A DNA stretch of 64,000 nucleotides from Epiperipatus broadwayi (Eukaryota > Onychophora > Udeonychophora > Euonychophora > Peripatidae), in the NCBI GenBank assembly GCA_028023455.1, contig JAQFVV010006313.1:3639147-3703146 (forward strand). Reading direction: 5' to 3'. A program made the translations under genes and the position numbers. Position 1 is the first letter of the stretch. Each line of letters opens with the position of its first letter. A model generated the notes under the pieces. It saw only the letters and a program-made list of their open reading frames with translations, ran no database searches and was not told where the DNA came from. Positions 12,205-23,015 of the stretch are shown here, one piece after another.

Positions 12205-12600
12205 GTCGATGTAGTATGAGGTCCGCTACGGGCAGGATTATAGATATACGCCACACACCCTCTGTTTGCCTATGGATGGGTTTGTAAGTTGGCAGAAGAC
12301 CGCAGTCCATTCCTATGGAGTTTTTTGTTTATTGATCTACTTGCCAACAGATGTCACATTCCTGTTGGTGGAGAGTCAATCTCTTCTCTATTTCTACTTA
12401 TTGTTCAGATGTACATTCCTGACAATATAGTATTTTGTGTTGTCGTATCATGCTACATTGAATACATGAATGTATCAGATGGATTGGTGCCAGTTGATTG
12501 TGAAATTTGTTGCCTAAGGTTAAATCAGGGAAGAATATTTTCCTTTCAAATGCAGACCTAACCTATGTAGTCCATTCATACTCGACCCTCTAAATAAATA
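12205..12600 (+). pseudogene. Possible ISXO2/Merlin-like transposase remnant
   Basis: A 90-residue plus-strand frame at 12289-12561 carries a segment IPVGGESISSLFLLIVQMYI followed by PDNIVF, then a Cys and Tyr spaced as CYIEY. ISXO2-like (Merlin) transposases have a comparable run: a VPV-x-R-x-x-x-TLLPLI helix, a YI-x-PGT strand, then SD-x-W-x-AY. The catalytic Asp expected after the PGT-like strand is not present, and flanking frames contain stops, so this would be a dead fragment. No inverted repeats were found. This rests on pattern resemblance only; an unrelated ORF is possible. Confidence 0.3.
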
Positions 12601-13203
12601 GTAAACTCATTATTTGCAATCTACTTAAATTTAGAATTAAAGATCAATATAAAATTATAAACGTTAAATTTATTTCTCAAAATTTAAATATTATTTTATA
12701 TGTGCGTAAATAAATATTTTTATGTGTTAATTTCTGGCAGTGGCTTTTATTATTTTATATTTAAGATATAAAATTTATAGATTTTTATCTCTGCGTCTCC
12801 GCTGAGCTAGTGACTTGGGCTAACGGTCAGAATATTTAAAGAAAGTGGAATCTTAACAGCGCGTATCTGCCTACTTTATAAATTTTTCTAGGCTCAAATG
12901 CCTAGATGGCGCCCTTGTAGTGCAGATATTGTTTTTGCGGTTAGATTCGATCTTCACTTTCATTCCGATTGGTACAAACTGGTTCCGATTGGTACAATAT
13001 ATATATATATATTCAAAATGGAATTAATAATTATAAATATTAAATGTGTTATGTTAGTAATCTGTACCATTCTATATACATGTTGAAGTAACTCTATCAT
13101 AGGTATTTATATTATTAAAATATCAGTTAAAAAGTTTAATCATGCATTGTTATAAGACAATTTAAATATGTTCAAAAATTTCACACACATATATGTATGT
13201 GTG

Positions 13204-13242
<39 letters not shown>

Positions 13243-13576
13243 TTGACTGTCAAATAGGTGCTTATAAAATTTAATCATTTTTTGTCATTACTGAATGTCA
13301 ATTGAAATATTTTCATGTAATAGTAAAACTGTGGCTGTGCACATATACATGTGTGTTATATGTATACCACTATATAGTAACTTGAATATTGTATATTAAT
13401 TATGTAAATCACAATAAGGTACTTTTCTTATTGTTTGTTAATCAAAATCAGAAGGTTTCATTGATAAGTGTAAAGCCATACTCTATAGTTACTATTATCA
13501 TTTTTATCATTGTTAATAAACTTGTATTCAATTGGTAAAAATTATATTGCATCATCTCTTGGTCACTATAACAGTA
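12601..13576. other. AT-rich intergenic DNA with TA repeat
   Basis: Contains a 17-18 base tandem duplication at about 12962-12999 (TTCCGATTGGTACAA, twice) and a TA microsatellite at 13206-13240. The small ORF at 12898-13086 runs through this repeat and shows no known domain. Nothing else was recognised. Confidence 0.5.
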
Positions 13577-14446
13577 CACCTGGGTCTCTTTTTATGTGGA
13601 CTTATTTAACATGATTTTGAAGTTACGTGATTCGTGTTTCACTGGAAGCCGATTTCCGATAATGCGCTATTACTTTAAATAATAAATTTCGTGCACTTAT
13701 GTTATATTGAAAGTAATAGCACATTATTGGAATTCGACTTTCATCTTAGTAATTTCAATATTTTCAGTGCTTTATAATAGTAAGATTTTATGCAATAATG
13801 AAATTAAAATCATGATTTCCACATTTTATGTATACACATATTAAATTTTACGAGATTATAATGTAAATTTGTTCAAACATTGTGCGTGTTAATTTTGCAC
13901 TTTAAATAACATTCTGTTTTTGCTTTTTAAAAAAGAACATAATCAATTATTATTTTCTTATTAATGACACTAATCATTAATGTGCTCTTAAATTCCAACG
14001 AGAGCTAAATGGTTGTATGTCTGGATTCACAAGCTTCGTAAACAATTAATAAAATCATTGTCTCAAAGATTAATTACTAATTACATTGTCACCAGAAAAT
14101 CATAATAATTAAAATGTGTATAAAAAATGTAAATTACTGTACTGTAAATTATGCATAAAAATATATTATTTTGAATAAAATTAAATATTATAGTTAAAAA
14201 AAGTTTGTCTTGTATCAATTTTTTTCAAATTTGAAATTTTTTATTAGTCATATTTTATTTCCTTATTATTATTTTTTTGCGCAAATTTTAAAGTAATTTT
14301 ACATTGGTGCTTTGATTTTACGTGAATTTTGAAAAATCACAGACTGCATCCCCCTTTTTCAATGTAAGTTATGTCTATTTTTGTGCAATTTCATTTGCGC
14401 GTGTTTTCTGAGGAACCTATCTATCGCGTAAAATGATAACCTGGTT
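13577..14446 (+). mobile_element. Tigger/pogo-like non-autonomous DNA transposon, copy A
   Basis: An 870-bp element starting CACCTGGGTCTC and ending in an imperfect inverse of this (about 24 bases), flanked by TA on both sides, as expected for Tc1/mariner-superfamily insertion. A subterminal inverted repeat lies at about 13648-13735 (GATAATGCGCTATTAC and its inverse). A short decoded stretch at about 13965-14100 (ALKFQREL, then LITNYIV) matches the better preserved coding remnant in copy C. Very similar to copy B. Not self-mobile. Confidence 0.8.
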
Positions 14447-15112
14447 TACTTGATTTTGTGTTTTTCTGAGCTACATTCATGCATATTGATCTGATTAGGT
14501 GAATGTGGATGTTTTGCTGTTTATGGACACCGAATTAGATCTTGGGTTGGTGTTGAGAATATATTATTCAAAAGTCCATCCACTACATTTTATTTTAGTC
14601 TAATTAGAATTTAAGTTTATAGTTGTCCAGTACATGAATGTACTGATGATGATCGGCATGTTTTAATGTCCCAGCATTATTGTTTAGATTGTTCTGGTTA
14701 TGTATTCTGATGGATTAGCACTTTAGTGGTATATGCAAATTAATGGTTTTAATAATCCACCACAAGCTGGCAAGGACTTAATAGTTAGCCTGCTCTACAG
14801 AAGTCTCATTTCAAATTTATTCACAAGGAGATCTGTTGATTTATTGTATTGATTTTGCATTGTTGATCACTCATAATGATGAATATTACTTTCACTTAAT
14901 GATAATGCTGGTTCATGTATAGTAGTTAATCATGGTTGTTCTAAAGGGTAACTGGCTGATCTGTCATTTTGATATCATGATCTCTTCTCTTTGATAGAAA
15001 AAATTAAAATTACTTTTATGTAATATAAATGTTATTACTTTAATATATTATTGCTCATTATTTGAAATATTTGCCATCCCCCAGGTATGACCACCCAATA
15101 TACTCCATCCTG

Positions 15113-15115
<3 letters not shown>

Positions 15116-15164
<49 letters not shown>
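15116..15164. repeat. TA microsatellite
   Basis: Uninterrupted alternating TA, about 24 units. Confidence 0.95.
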
Positions 15165-15167
<3 letters not shown>

Positions 15168-16160
15168 CTTCAAAAAACAATACAATAATTAATACAGTAA
15201 ATAATATTTTAAAAACAAATTAGGGACTTTATGTTGCAAATATCTCTCTGGATCTTAGGGATGCTCTTTCTGTTTCTAACACTCTTAAGAAGAGATCGTT
15301 TGCAGCAATAAGATTATCTATCTTTATAACATTTTCTTTATGGTTGACACGTTGCAGACTCATCTTTAGTCATTCTCAGGACTCAGCTCTAAGTGTCTTT
15401 ATTAAGCTTCTTGATCAAGTCAAGCAGCGAGACTCTCTGCTTTCGCCTGTGAGTCTTCATGATGATACTTGGGTGAAAGTTTTATTTTCCTCTTAATCTT
15501 ATTAAGATACACTTTTCTCTACATTGACTTTTTCAAGTTTCATTCTGAATGATATGTAAATTTTTATAAAGTTTAACTGTATATTACTATGTTACTATGT
15601 TTAATAAATATATTTTAAAACAAAAACAAATACCTACTATAATTTAATAGAAGTACTTTCAAATATCTAAATAGTCATTATCAACTATATTCAAATTCAG
15701 TTACAAAAAACATTATAAATGTATACAAAAACAATTATGTCATACATAAATTTTCCCACAATTCATTAATTTTTATATTAGCAGCTTGTCTATTTATCAA
15801 ATGCTGACTTTCTGTTTCGTATTAACACAGCTTCTTTGATTTTACATTTATTATTATTTTTTCAAAACATAAAATCTTAACTTTATTAAAATCAAAACCA
15901 TATATACATGTAACATTATGATCAAAGAATACTGAAGGTGATATGTCATCATTTCTAATACTCTCTTGCCTTGACTTTGTACTCATTTATATAACAATAA
16001 ATGCTCCTTTGACCTTTTCTCCAATGTACACCGAGATTCACCTATATATGCTTTTGCACAAACACACTACCATTTATTGTATTAATTATCATATTGTTTT
16101 TCAAAGAATTATATATATATATTTGTTGATAATTGGAATACAGACATTGATTGCTAATTT

Positions 16161-16201
<41 letters not shown>
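16161..16201. repeat. AC/AT compound microsatellite
   Basis: About 12 AC units run straight into about 9 AT units. Confidence 0.95.
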
Positions 16202-17075
16202 ATGAAAGAAACTTGTTATATATTTTTAGAAGGGTTTTATATCTGAAAAAATGTCTTATTATATATAAAAAATATTATGTATATCCCAGTAGTGTTAATA
16301 AATTGAAATTCTGATAAACTAAATTTAAATTATAGTTACACTATCATTAATACAAACTATTTGAATTGAAACACTTCTATTGTTTGAGCACACTTAAGTC
16401 AAGCAAAATGGTGTTAACAAATATTTATAATAGCATCAATTGTCATAGTGCATACAACAATAAAAATGTTGAATAGTTAAAGTATCAAGTAAATATGTGT
16501 ATTTGCATGTAATGTAAAGGCCATTTATTCAGATTGATTTTAAATTATATAAAATATAATTGGCAAAAAAAAATGTACAATTCTCCACAAAAGATGGCAG
16601 GAGTCTTTAATGTTAAGATATTATATCACAAATATGTACTCAACGAGTACAGTATTTCATAATATATTTTATAAGAATTTCAATTTATTTATAGTTTATA
16701 AAAATGTAATTATGCACAATTCTGCATAACATTCAACATGAAAATACTTGTGATCCTGTTCTAAAAGTTTATTTATAAAACATACAAAATCTTTATAAAA
16801 TAGCAATGGATTTAATATGTAATCCTGGTAGCATCAACTGTGTGATGTAATGCTTATATAATATATTTTATTATGAAGAAGTTTAACTTATTCAAAAGTT
16901 ATAAAAATATATTATTCACTGTTTTTTTTTTTTCATTTGGCAGACAAATGCAAGATCATTAATTCTATGGTTAAACTTATATTATATATATATATAAACA
17001 AATAAAATATCTGTTAATTAAAAAGCTATTGTAATAATAAAAATAATAAACATAACAGTAATTAATTAATATATA

Positions 17076-17183
17076 CAGACTTTCAATCTGCAGAAGTTCT
17101 TTTGACTAATTCCTTACCGCAAATAAAAGTAGTTGAGGAAAATTAAGGAATTAATCAAAAGCACTTATGTCGATAAAAGTCTG
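17076..17183. mobile_element. Short palindromic element
   Basis: Begins CAGACTTT and ends AAAGTCTG. Inner arms (TTTTGACTAATTCCTTA and its inverse) enclose a loop of about 20 bases. At 108 bp without coding sequence it resembles a tiny MITE. Flanks are TA-rich, so a target duplication cannot be defined. Confidence 0.6.
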
Positions 17184-17497
17184 CATGTAATAGTTAATTA
17201 TATATATATATAAAGTCAGATGTCACGTGACAATATATATCTATATATATAGCTTTTCTTTAGAAAAAGTATAATTTTTAAATTATTTTCTAAAATCTGT
17301 ATAAATAATGAAATTAGAAAGTCAATGAATCGAATATCAAATGTTTTATTCAAAATGTAAACAGAAAAAGTCAATGAAGTTATTATTATGATTGATATAT
17401 CACTTTGTAATGAGATCTACAATGAATACTCAAATTCTGTAATTAATTTTGTAGGGTATTTTGTAATTTTAAATCTCAAATAAAAGTGCAAAAAAAT

Positions 17498-17658
17498 AAA
17501 GTCAGATGTCACATGACCTAATTTAATAAGCTTGTATTTACAAATGCTATATATATATATATATAAAGCTCGTAAAATACAAATGCTATATATATATATA
17601 TATAAAGCTCGCAAAATAAGCTCTTAACAAGCTTTAAGATCATGTGACATCTGACTTG
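17498..17658. mobile_element. Foldback element with 19-base inverted ends
   Basis: Left end AAGTCAGATGTCACATGAC (17498-17516) is matched by its inverse at 17640-17658, and inner AAGCTTGT/ACAAGCTT add to the palindrome. A third copy of the end sequence lies at about 17212-17230. Inside are two 37-base tandem units at about 17545-17615, each with a TA run followed by AAAGCTCG. The inner TTAACAAGCTTTAAGAT part resembles the downstream part of the hammerhead repeat at 57.4 kb. Confidence 0.6.
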
Positions 17659-17719
17659 ATATTTTTGTAATTTTAGTTTTTGTTATTAGGGCTTTGGCAA
17701 TTTTATATTGGTAAAGCTA

Positions 17720-17985
17720 TTGATATATGGTGTATCTGAACTTCAATCCTGTGGGGATATTTAAGTTAGATAGCTAGACTGGAAGACATATGAATATCTG
17801 GAAAATTCAGATTTTTTTACTTAATAGTTATACATTAGATAAAGTGCTAGGCTTGTCCTAGTATTTTTAATCTAATGTTTGAATATCCTAATATCTCACT
17901 GATGATGTCAGTAGAAAAAAACCGATCTGGGGTTGGGGATATTCTCAAAGCTTTTTAAGTGCTTATTTTGCGAGCTCTATATATA
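17720..17985 (+). repeat. Hammerhead-family repeat, decayed copy
   Basis: Aligns along its length with 57105-57345: GTTAGATAGCTAG versus GTTGGATAGCTGG, a shared AAATTCAGATTTT region, and TTTTTAAGTGC. It carries the hammerhead-like core at 17883-17942. It ends near the inverted-repeat cluster at 17.2-17.66 kb, about 360 bases from the Penelope-like element starting at 18.34 kb. Confidence 0.65.
17883..17942 (+). ncRNA. Degenerate type I hammerhead ribozyme
   Basis: The conserved CTGATGA box (17899-17905) and a GAAA box (17914-17917) are present. Stem I forms from ATCTCA (17893-17898) with TGGGGT (17928-17933), and an outer helix from ATATCC (17883-17888) with GGATAT (17937-17942). The GATC before the stem I return strand corresponds to the cleavage site. 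Stem II has shrunk to about two weak pairs and stem III is disrupted by extra A residues, so self-cleavage is doubtful. Confidence 0.55.
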
Positions 17986-18339
17986 AAATCTCAAATAAAT
18001 ATAAATAATTAACAGATTTAAATTGTTTATTTACTTGATTATTTTTTAAACAATATAATCATTTCTAATATATCAAATAAATTTGCAAGAGGTTTTTTTT
18101 TGCAATAATGGTTATAGTGTGAAAAAAAATCATACAAAATTTATTATAATACAGTGATGTAATTACACTTATGTTACTTATCAATCTAAAATTGATTTGT
18201 ATGTTTACAAATATAATTAATAAATCTCTTATACAAGAAATCATAGTTCGTTTGCTAATTAATGATACCAAATTATTATCATTAAATTTGTGTCAAATTT
18301 TTATACTCATTACTTTGACACAATCTACTACAAAACAAA
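17986..18339. other. AT-rich spacer, nothing recognised
   Basis: Low-complexity AT-rich DNA. The minus-strand ORF at 18065-18271 has no recognisable motif. Confidence 0.5.
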
Positions 18340-18699
18340 TATAATACATATAATAATATGTTGGAATATTTACATGATCTACTCGTAAATATTGAATGTA
18401 TAGAAAATTTTTAATTAATTTTTTTCAAATACGAACAACTTGTTAGTAATAACACACAAATAGACAACACAGTTTAGTAATTGCACAAAGTTTCAAGTAG
18501 TAGTATTCTCCACTCTTCTTCAAGTATTGCTGGTCTGACTAGTGACAATATTCACATAAGTGTCAAATTCACATCTTTATATTCTCAAATATTACATTTA
18601 AAGCAAACCATTTGACTAACTGAACTATCCTATCAAAGGCAACAGATAGTAGAAATTTCATATATTTATATATGAGAGTTGGTTCAAATCCTCTCTTAA

Positions 18700-19170
18700 C
18701 TTTTTTATTTTTCAAGAACAAGGTTGATTAGAGGCTTTTATTTTTTTCTTCTCAGAGCAAGATTAATTAGAATGTTTCCATACATGGTCTTTTCCCATAC
18801 TGTGTTCACTTATAGGATTATTTCCCATTGTCATATGAGCAGCTTTCTTGAATCTTCTTGTTTGCACGTTTTCTTCCCTATCCATTATTTTTGTATCTTC
18901 TCAATTAAACATATTCCCATTAGAACATAAATGGTCTGCTACTGCAAACACCTCTTTTTCTTTTTTAATCATTTCTTTATGTTCTTTCAATCACTGTTAA
19001 ATAGGACAACAGGTCACACTAATATATTTTTTTCACATTCACATGGTATTTCATAGATGCATTTTTGTTCTTTGGCATTTTCAGTTTAAGCTTGATAGAA
19101 ATAATATTTCTTTGAATTGTAATATGGCTTTGGAACACTGTTCTAAACCTCTTCATTCTTATGATCACAT
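18700..19170 (-). pseudogene. GIY-YIG endonuclease region of Penelope-like element A
   Basis: Read on the minus strand across several frames, this region parallels the better preserved copy at 22310-22680. There is a YEIPCE-type start, a degraded VADHLCSNGNMFN segment, DREE, and a following basic stretch. In Penelope-like elements this domain nicks target DNA to prime reverse transcription. The catalytic GIY and YIG signatures cannot be read cleanly, and multiple stops interrupt it. The downstream end also keeps the RRVENTTT stretch found in element B as RRVVNNTI. Confidence 0.65.
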
Positions 19171-19199
19171 AATGTGGCCATGAATTTTCAAATTATAAA

Positions 19200-20600
19200 C
19201 ATCTGGTTTCAGCATAAAACTACAGGAAATGTTTGCAGTCCAAACATGGTCTTTTGACATCTTTGTTTCCATCTTTATTTCTAGTTTCAGAAGAGGTAAG
19301 TTTCATTTTTCTACAATAAAAATTAAAATTTTATGATAATTTTTGTAATCAAGTAAATGGAATTTTTTTGTCTTTCTCTCAGTTTTTTTCATTTTTAATG
19401 GAATTGCATTTGCCCTGAAAGTTACATCAGGAAAAATCCATGATTTTACCGGTGTATATAATAAATGAATGTTATTGGGAACAGAAGTTTTCCGGAGGTA
19501 ATTTTTTAATTTTATATATTTTCAATTATTATTTGAATATATATTTTTAATTATTATTTAAATTTATATTTGATTAAAAAATATATGAAAATAATATTAT
19601 TGAAACTAACGTATTTGCAGACAAAAAAAAATAGCTCACGATTGTTTAAAGTTATATCATGGGCTTGAGTCCAGATATCCAGTATATGAATTAGCTGATA
19701 TCTGACCTCATATAAGATAAACATATTTTGAAAATATTATGACTCGATTTAGATTTTTTTCTATAATGTCTTGTCTGCATTTTAATAATAATAAAAATAT
19801 ACAAATGCTAAAAGTAAAGATTTTGACAGTATATAAAACTTAAGCCGATTATATGCTATTGCAATGTAAATTTCAAAGTTGCATATCAAATGCAAAGAGA
19901 GGTGGCAATTGATGAAACTATTACTAAATTTATGGTTATAGTAGCATGAAGCAATATGAGCCATCAAAACCTATAAAGATAGGATAAGTAATCCTACATC
20001 ACACTGACTCTAAACTACTAATTTATGTACCTCAAGCATAACTCTACAATGAATTTAGTATTTCATTCACATTTTATTTTATCATTTTATTTTGTATAAA
20101 GTGTCTATTAATAAATTACAAACTTTATTGAAGTTCTTTATTATAATATTCAAATTATACTTATTATTGATCAATATTAACTACTTGTTACAAGGGATGT
20201 TATTAGAAATGACATATTCATTGCAAAACCCTGTATGGAAAAACATTTTGAAAGGCTACTAGGAAAAATTAAATGTACTAATATCTTTATTCTATGAAGT
20301 GATAGATTACTTTAAGTAAGTGTTATTATATACCAATTTATCAGAAATTTAATAGTGAATCCAACTAACCCAATAATGAAATTACAGTTCTAACATTGAT
20401 GCATGATAATTTTAAATTTATGAAATTATATGAAAATAATTATTGGAAATATTAACTTTTAATCTTATTTATTACTTTGAATATCAATGTTTATATTTTT
20501 TTTCAGTTTAATTGGATATTTTATGTTTCAAACAATATATATTATGTCATTTTTGAATAATACAAACTTAAGGCATGATAAAATTTGTGGCTTAACATAA
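19200..20600. other. Sequence interrupting Penelope-like element A
   Basis: Lies between linker and GIY-YIG parts that are adjacent in element B, so it is probably a later insertion. AT-rich, with no recognised coding domain. Clear terminal repeats or a target duplication were not identified, so the edges are approximate. Confidence 0.45.
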
Positions 20601-20794
20601 TTGTTTATGTATTTGACATGGCCACTTCACCAGTGAAAAGGTTGAATGTGTGTTATATTGACTGCATATTTTCTTTAATTTTTCCACCATTCATGGTACA
20701 TGTCAATCATTGTTTTTTTTTCTTTTGGTGTCTCTTTTCATTGTCTATTAAACATTTCTTTGAAGGTAAGCTGGTGAATTTATGAAAGTTTGTT

Positions 20795-21004
20795 CTATAA
20801 GAAACTTTTCATTTTCCAAATCACTGATTTCAGATCAAACTTTTTTTGCTCTGTTCCATAGTGGTAGTATAGTACCATGTTTAGAGTTTCTGGTATGACT
20901 GAATGTATATGCCAAGTATTTGCTAGTGTCAGTTGGATCCTATACACTGTTGTTTTTACTTTGCCTTGACAAAAACTTGTCACAAGAACATCTAAGAATT
21001 CCAA
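20795..21004 (-). pseudogene. RT C-terminal part of Penelope-like element A
   Basis: The 69-residue frame begins EFLDVLVT, the conserved motif following the YVDD box in Penelope-like RTs. It continues with KVKTTVYR and a degraded SHHP-type segment (HSVIPETLNMVLYYH). The same sequence is found in element B on the other strand at about 21890-22070, including ETLK and YYH. A frameshift separates it from the palm fragment upstream. Confidence 0.75.
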
Positions 21005-21140
21005 TTTATGTTTTCATTTTGATTCCATAGTGAAATTAATTGAAGGAGATATGTTGTTGATATGTGTCCAGAAATATTGTAATTGTACCACAACATGCAG
21101 CTACACTACAAATGTATTATAAACATGGAAAAGCCACACT

Positions 21141-21365
21141 TTAGCCAGTCATGGAAGTATTTATAGCTGTGGCTTCAAATTCTTCCTTGTAAATGTTGCT
21201 CAGCATGGGTGACAATGGTGATCCCATGGCCATTCCTTGATTTTTTTGGAAATTTTTTGAATTATATTGAAAGTACATTGTTGTTATGCAGAACATTAAT
21301 AATTTCATTATACTATCATTAGGACTAGTTGTTCTAGTTTGTAGATCAACCTCAAAATTTGTCAA
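21141..21365 (-). pseudogene. RT palm fragment of Penelope-like element A
   Basis: A 74-residue frame with the diagnostic Penelope-like motif GMAMGSPLSPMLSNIY followed by a Glu-rich helix. It is preceded by LQTRTT and a TMYFQYN segment, both characteristic of this RT group. The YVDD catalytic box expected next is replaced by a degraded HVYNTFVV in another frame at about 21115. The Asp pair needed for polymerisation is therefore lost. RT motif A upstream is absent because the element stops near 21375, where element B begins on the opposite strand. Confidence 0.85.
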
Positions 21366-21459
21366 GATTTCATATCATAGTTTTTCCATTAGAATACAGG
21401 GAACAAACATTCATCAGGTATTCTAAGCAATTTGTAGAATTAGTCAGAGACATGTAAAT

Positions 21460-22160
21460 TGGAAAAGTGATATATTGGTAATCTTTGATGAGGAAAGTCT
21501 ATTTACAAATGTACCATGTGATTAAGCATTGCATATTGTAAGAAAAAGGTTATATGATGATAATAATCTACAAACTAATTAACTCTACCTATTTGTAGTA
21601 GTATAAAGAAATTATTAACATTCTGCATAACAACAACATACATTCAATATAACTTAGAATTCTTCTAACAAATTCAAGGAATGGCCATTGCTGAGCGAAA
21701 TTTATATGGAAGAACTTGAAACCACAGTCATCAATACTACTCCTTGTCCATTTAAAGTGTCGCTTTGCAATGATGATGCATTTGTGGTATGGACACACAG
21801 GTGATGCAACAATGCAGACTTTCTGGATGCATATCAACAACATATCTCCTTCAATAAAATTCACAACTGAATCAGAATGAGAACAAAAATTGGTATTCTT
21901 AGATGTTCTTGTGACAAGATTCCAAAGATCACACTCTGTCAAGTACTTGGCATATATATAGAATATATATAGAATTATACTATATATATATATATATATA
22001 TATATCAGAAACACTAAAACTAGAATTATACTATCACTAGAGAACAGAGCAAAGAAAATTTATTCCAAAACCAGTGATTTGAAAATTGAAAAAATTCACA
22101 TAGAACAAACTCTCAGGAAATATTTAATAGACAATGAAAAGAGACAACAAAACAAAAAAT
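21460..22160 (+). pseudogene. RT remnant of Penelope-like element B
   Basis: In pieces from different frames it reads DEESLFTNVPCD (RT motif A; the first catalytic Asp of the usual SFDV is preserved as FDE). Then come KRLYDDNNLQT, a FCITTTYIQYN segment, EIYMEELETT, CNDDAFVVW in place of the YVDD box, a FWMHINNISPSIKF segment and FLDVLVTRF. The MGSPLSP motif has been lost by a small deletion. Order and spacing match element A and Penelope-like RTs in general. A TA repeat at 21953-22005 has expanded inside the coding region. Confidence 0.75.
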
Positions 22161-22174
22161 GACAATTATTAGTA

Positions 22175-22680
22175 CTGTAGTGTATCCGTACATGCCAGGA
22201 ATGCTGGACAAATTGAGAAACATCTGCAGAGCATATAACATTAAAAACAGCTTTCCAAATCCATACCACCCTTTGATGAAATCTAACATCTACAAGACTT
22301 TAACTTGACATACTGAAAGAAAAAAATCTATTTCTATTAAATACCATGTGAACATGGGGGAAAATATATTGTTGAGGCATGCCACCCTATTGAACAATGA
22401 GTGAAAAAACACAATCTATTGGTTAAAAGAGGAAAAACAGATGTGTCTACAGTAGCAGACCATGTATGTTTTAATGACCATATGTTTAATTGGAAAAATA
22501 CAAAAAATACTGGATAGAGAAGAAATGATGCAAAGAAGAAAATGCAAAGAAGTTGTTGATGTGACAATGACAAATAATCCTATAAGTCAACCAAATGTGG
22601 CAATACATACTGTATGGAAACCTCTAATTAATCTTGCTCTTGAAAAAAAGAAAGGACTCAGGAGGATTTGAACAAATTCT
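22175..22680 (+). pseudogene. Linker and GIY-YIG endonuclease of Penelope-like element B
   Basis: The linker reads VYPYMPGMLDKLRNICRAYN near 22183-22245 and is open for about 40 residues. The endonuclease part starts CEHGGKYIVEACHPIEQ (about 22348) and meets one in-frame stop. It then continues VKKHNLLVKRGKTDVSTVADH, then HMFNWKNTK and LDREE, a well-preserved second half of the Penelope-type GIY-YIG domain. The conserved Glu of the active site may be within LDREE. Shifts precede and follow. The last part overlaps an open frame at 22462-22671. Confidence 0.75.
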
Positions 22681-23015
22681 CATATATAAATATGTAAAAT
22701 TTATACTATCTGATGTCTTTGACAGGATATCTCATTATTGGTTAGACTATTTACCTTAAATTAGATATTCGAAAATCTGAAGTTATGATTTTGACTCCTG
22801 TGTGAATACAGTCGCTAGTCATGCCAGAAATACCTGAAGAAGAGTGGTAAATAATACTATTTGAAACATTGTGTAATTAGCAACTTGTGTTGTCTATATT
22901 ATTACTAACAAGTTGTTTGTATTTGAAAAGTTTAAATAAAGTTTAAAATTTTCTATACATTCAACATTTACTCATAGATAATGGAAATAGTCCAACATAT
23001 TATAACATCTCATAT

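Larger units (their letters stand above)
14447..17075. other. AT-rich intergenic DNA with microsatellites
   Basis: Holds TA repeats at 15116-15164 and an AC run joined to an AT run at 16161-16201. The plus-strand ORF at 15943-16314 spans that repeat and has no known motif. No gene was recognised. Confidence 0.5.
18340..21375 (-). mobile_element. Penelope-like element A (5'-truncated, interrupted)
   Basis: Minus-strand pieces in the correct order: RT palm (21365-21141), RT end (21004-20795), linker (about 20710-20610), GIY-YIG region (about 19170-18700) and 3' end (18700-18340). Penelope-like elements encode exactly this RT plus GIY-YIG arrangement. The lower end, 18350-19200, is homologous in inverse to 22220-23010 of element B. 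About 1.3-1.4 kb without Penelope similarity (about 19200-20600) interrupts the linker. Frameshifts and stops run throughout, so it is dead. Confidence 0.8.
21385..23015 (+). mobile_element. Penelope-like element B (5'-truncated)
   Basis: Plus-strand remnants in order: RT motif A (about 21480), palm (about 21680-21800), FLDVLVT (about 21893), a TA insertion in the RT end (21953-22005), linker (22175-22310), GIY-YIG region (22330-22680) and 3' end to about 23015. Its 3' 800 bp are the inverse of element A. Many stops and shifts; not active. Confidence 0.8.

Noticed and set aside
14648-14680. CTGATGATGATC as a hammerhead start
   Set aside because: No GAAA box at the right distance and no pairing flanks. 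The CTGATGA near 31945 fails for the same reason.
15943-16314. 123-residue ORF as a membrane protein
   Set aside because: Hydrophobicity comes from AT-rich codons, and the frame is extended by the AC/AT microsatellite.
18665-18690. GGTTCAAATCC as a tRNA or SINE B box
   Set aside because: It lies in the inverse of Penelope-like coding sequence, is conserved in the other copy for that reason, and no A box or cloverleaf is present.
22834-22850. CTGAAGA followed farther on by GAAAC in Penelope-like element B, resembling a hammerhead core
   Set aside because: The flanks do not form stem I. The same bases read as the conserved coding end (RRVVN, RRVEN in element A) of the Penelope-like ORF.
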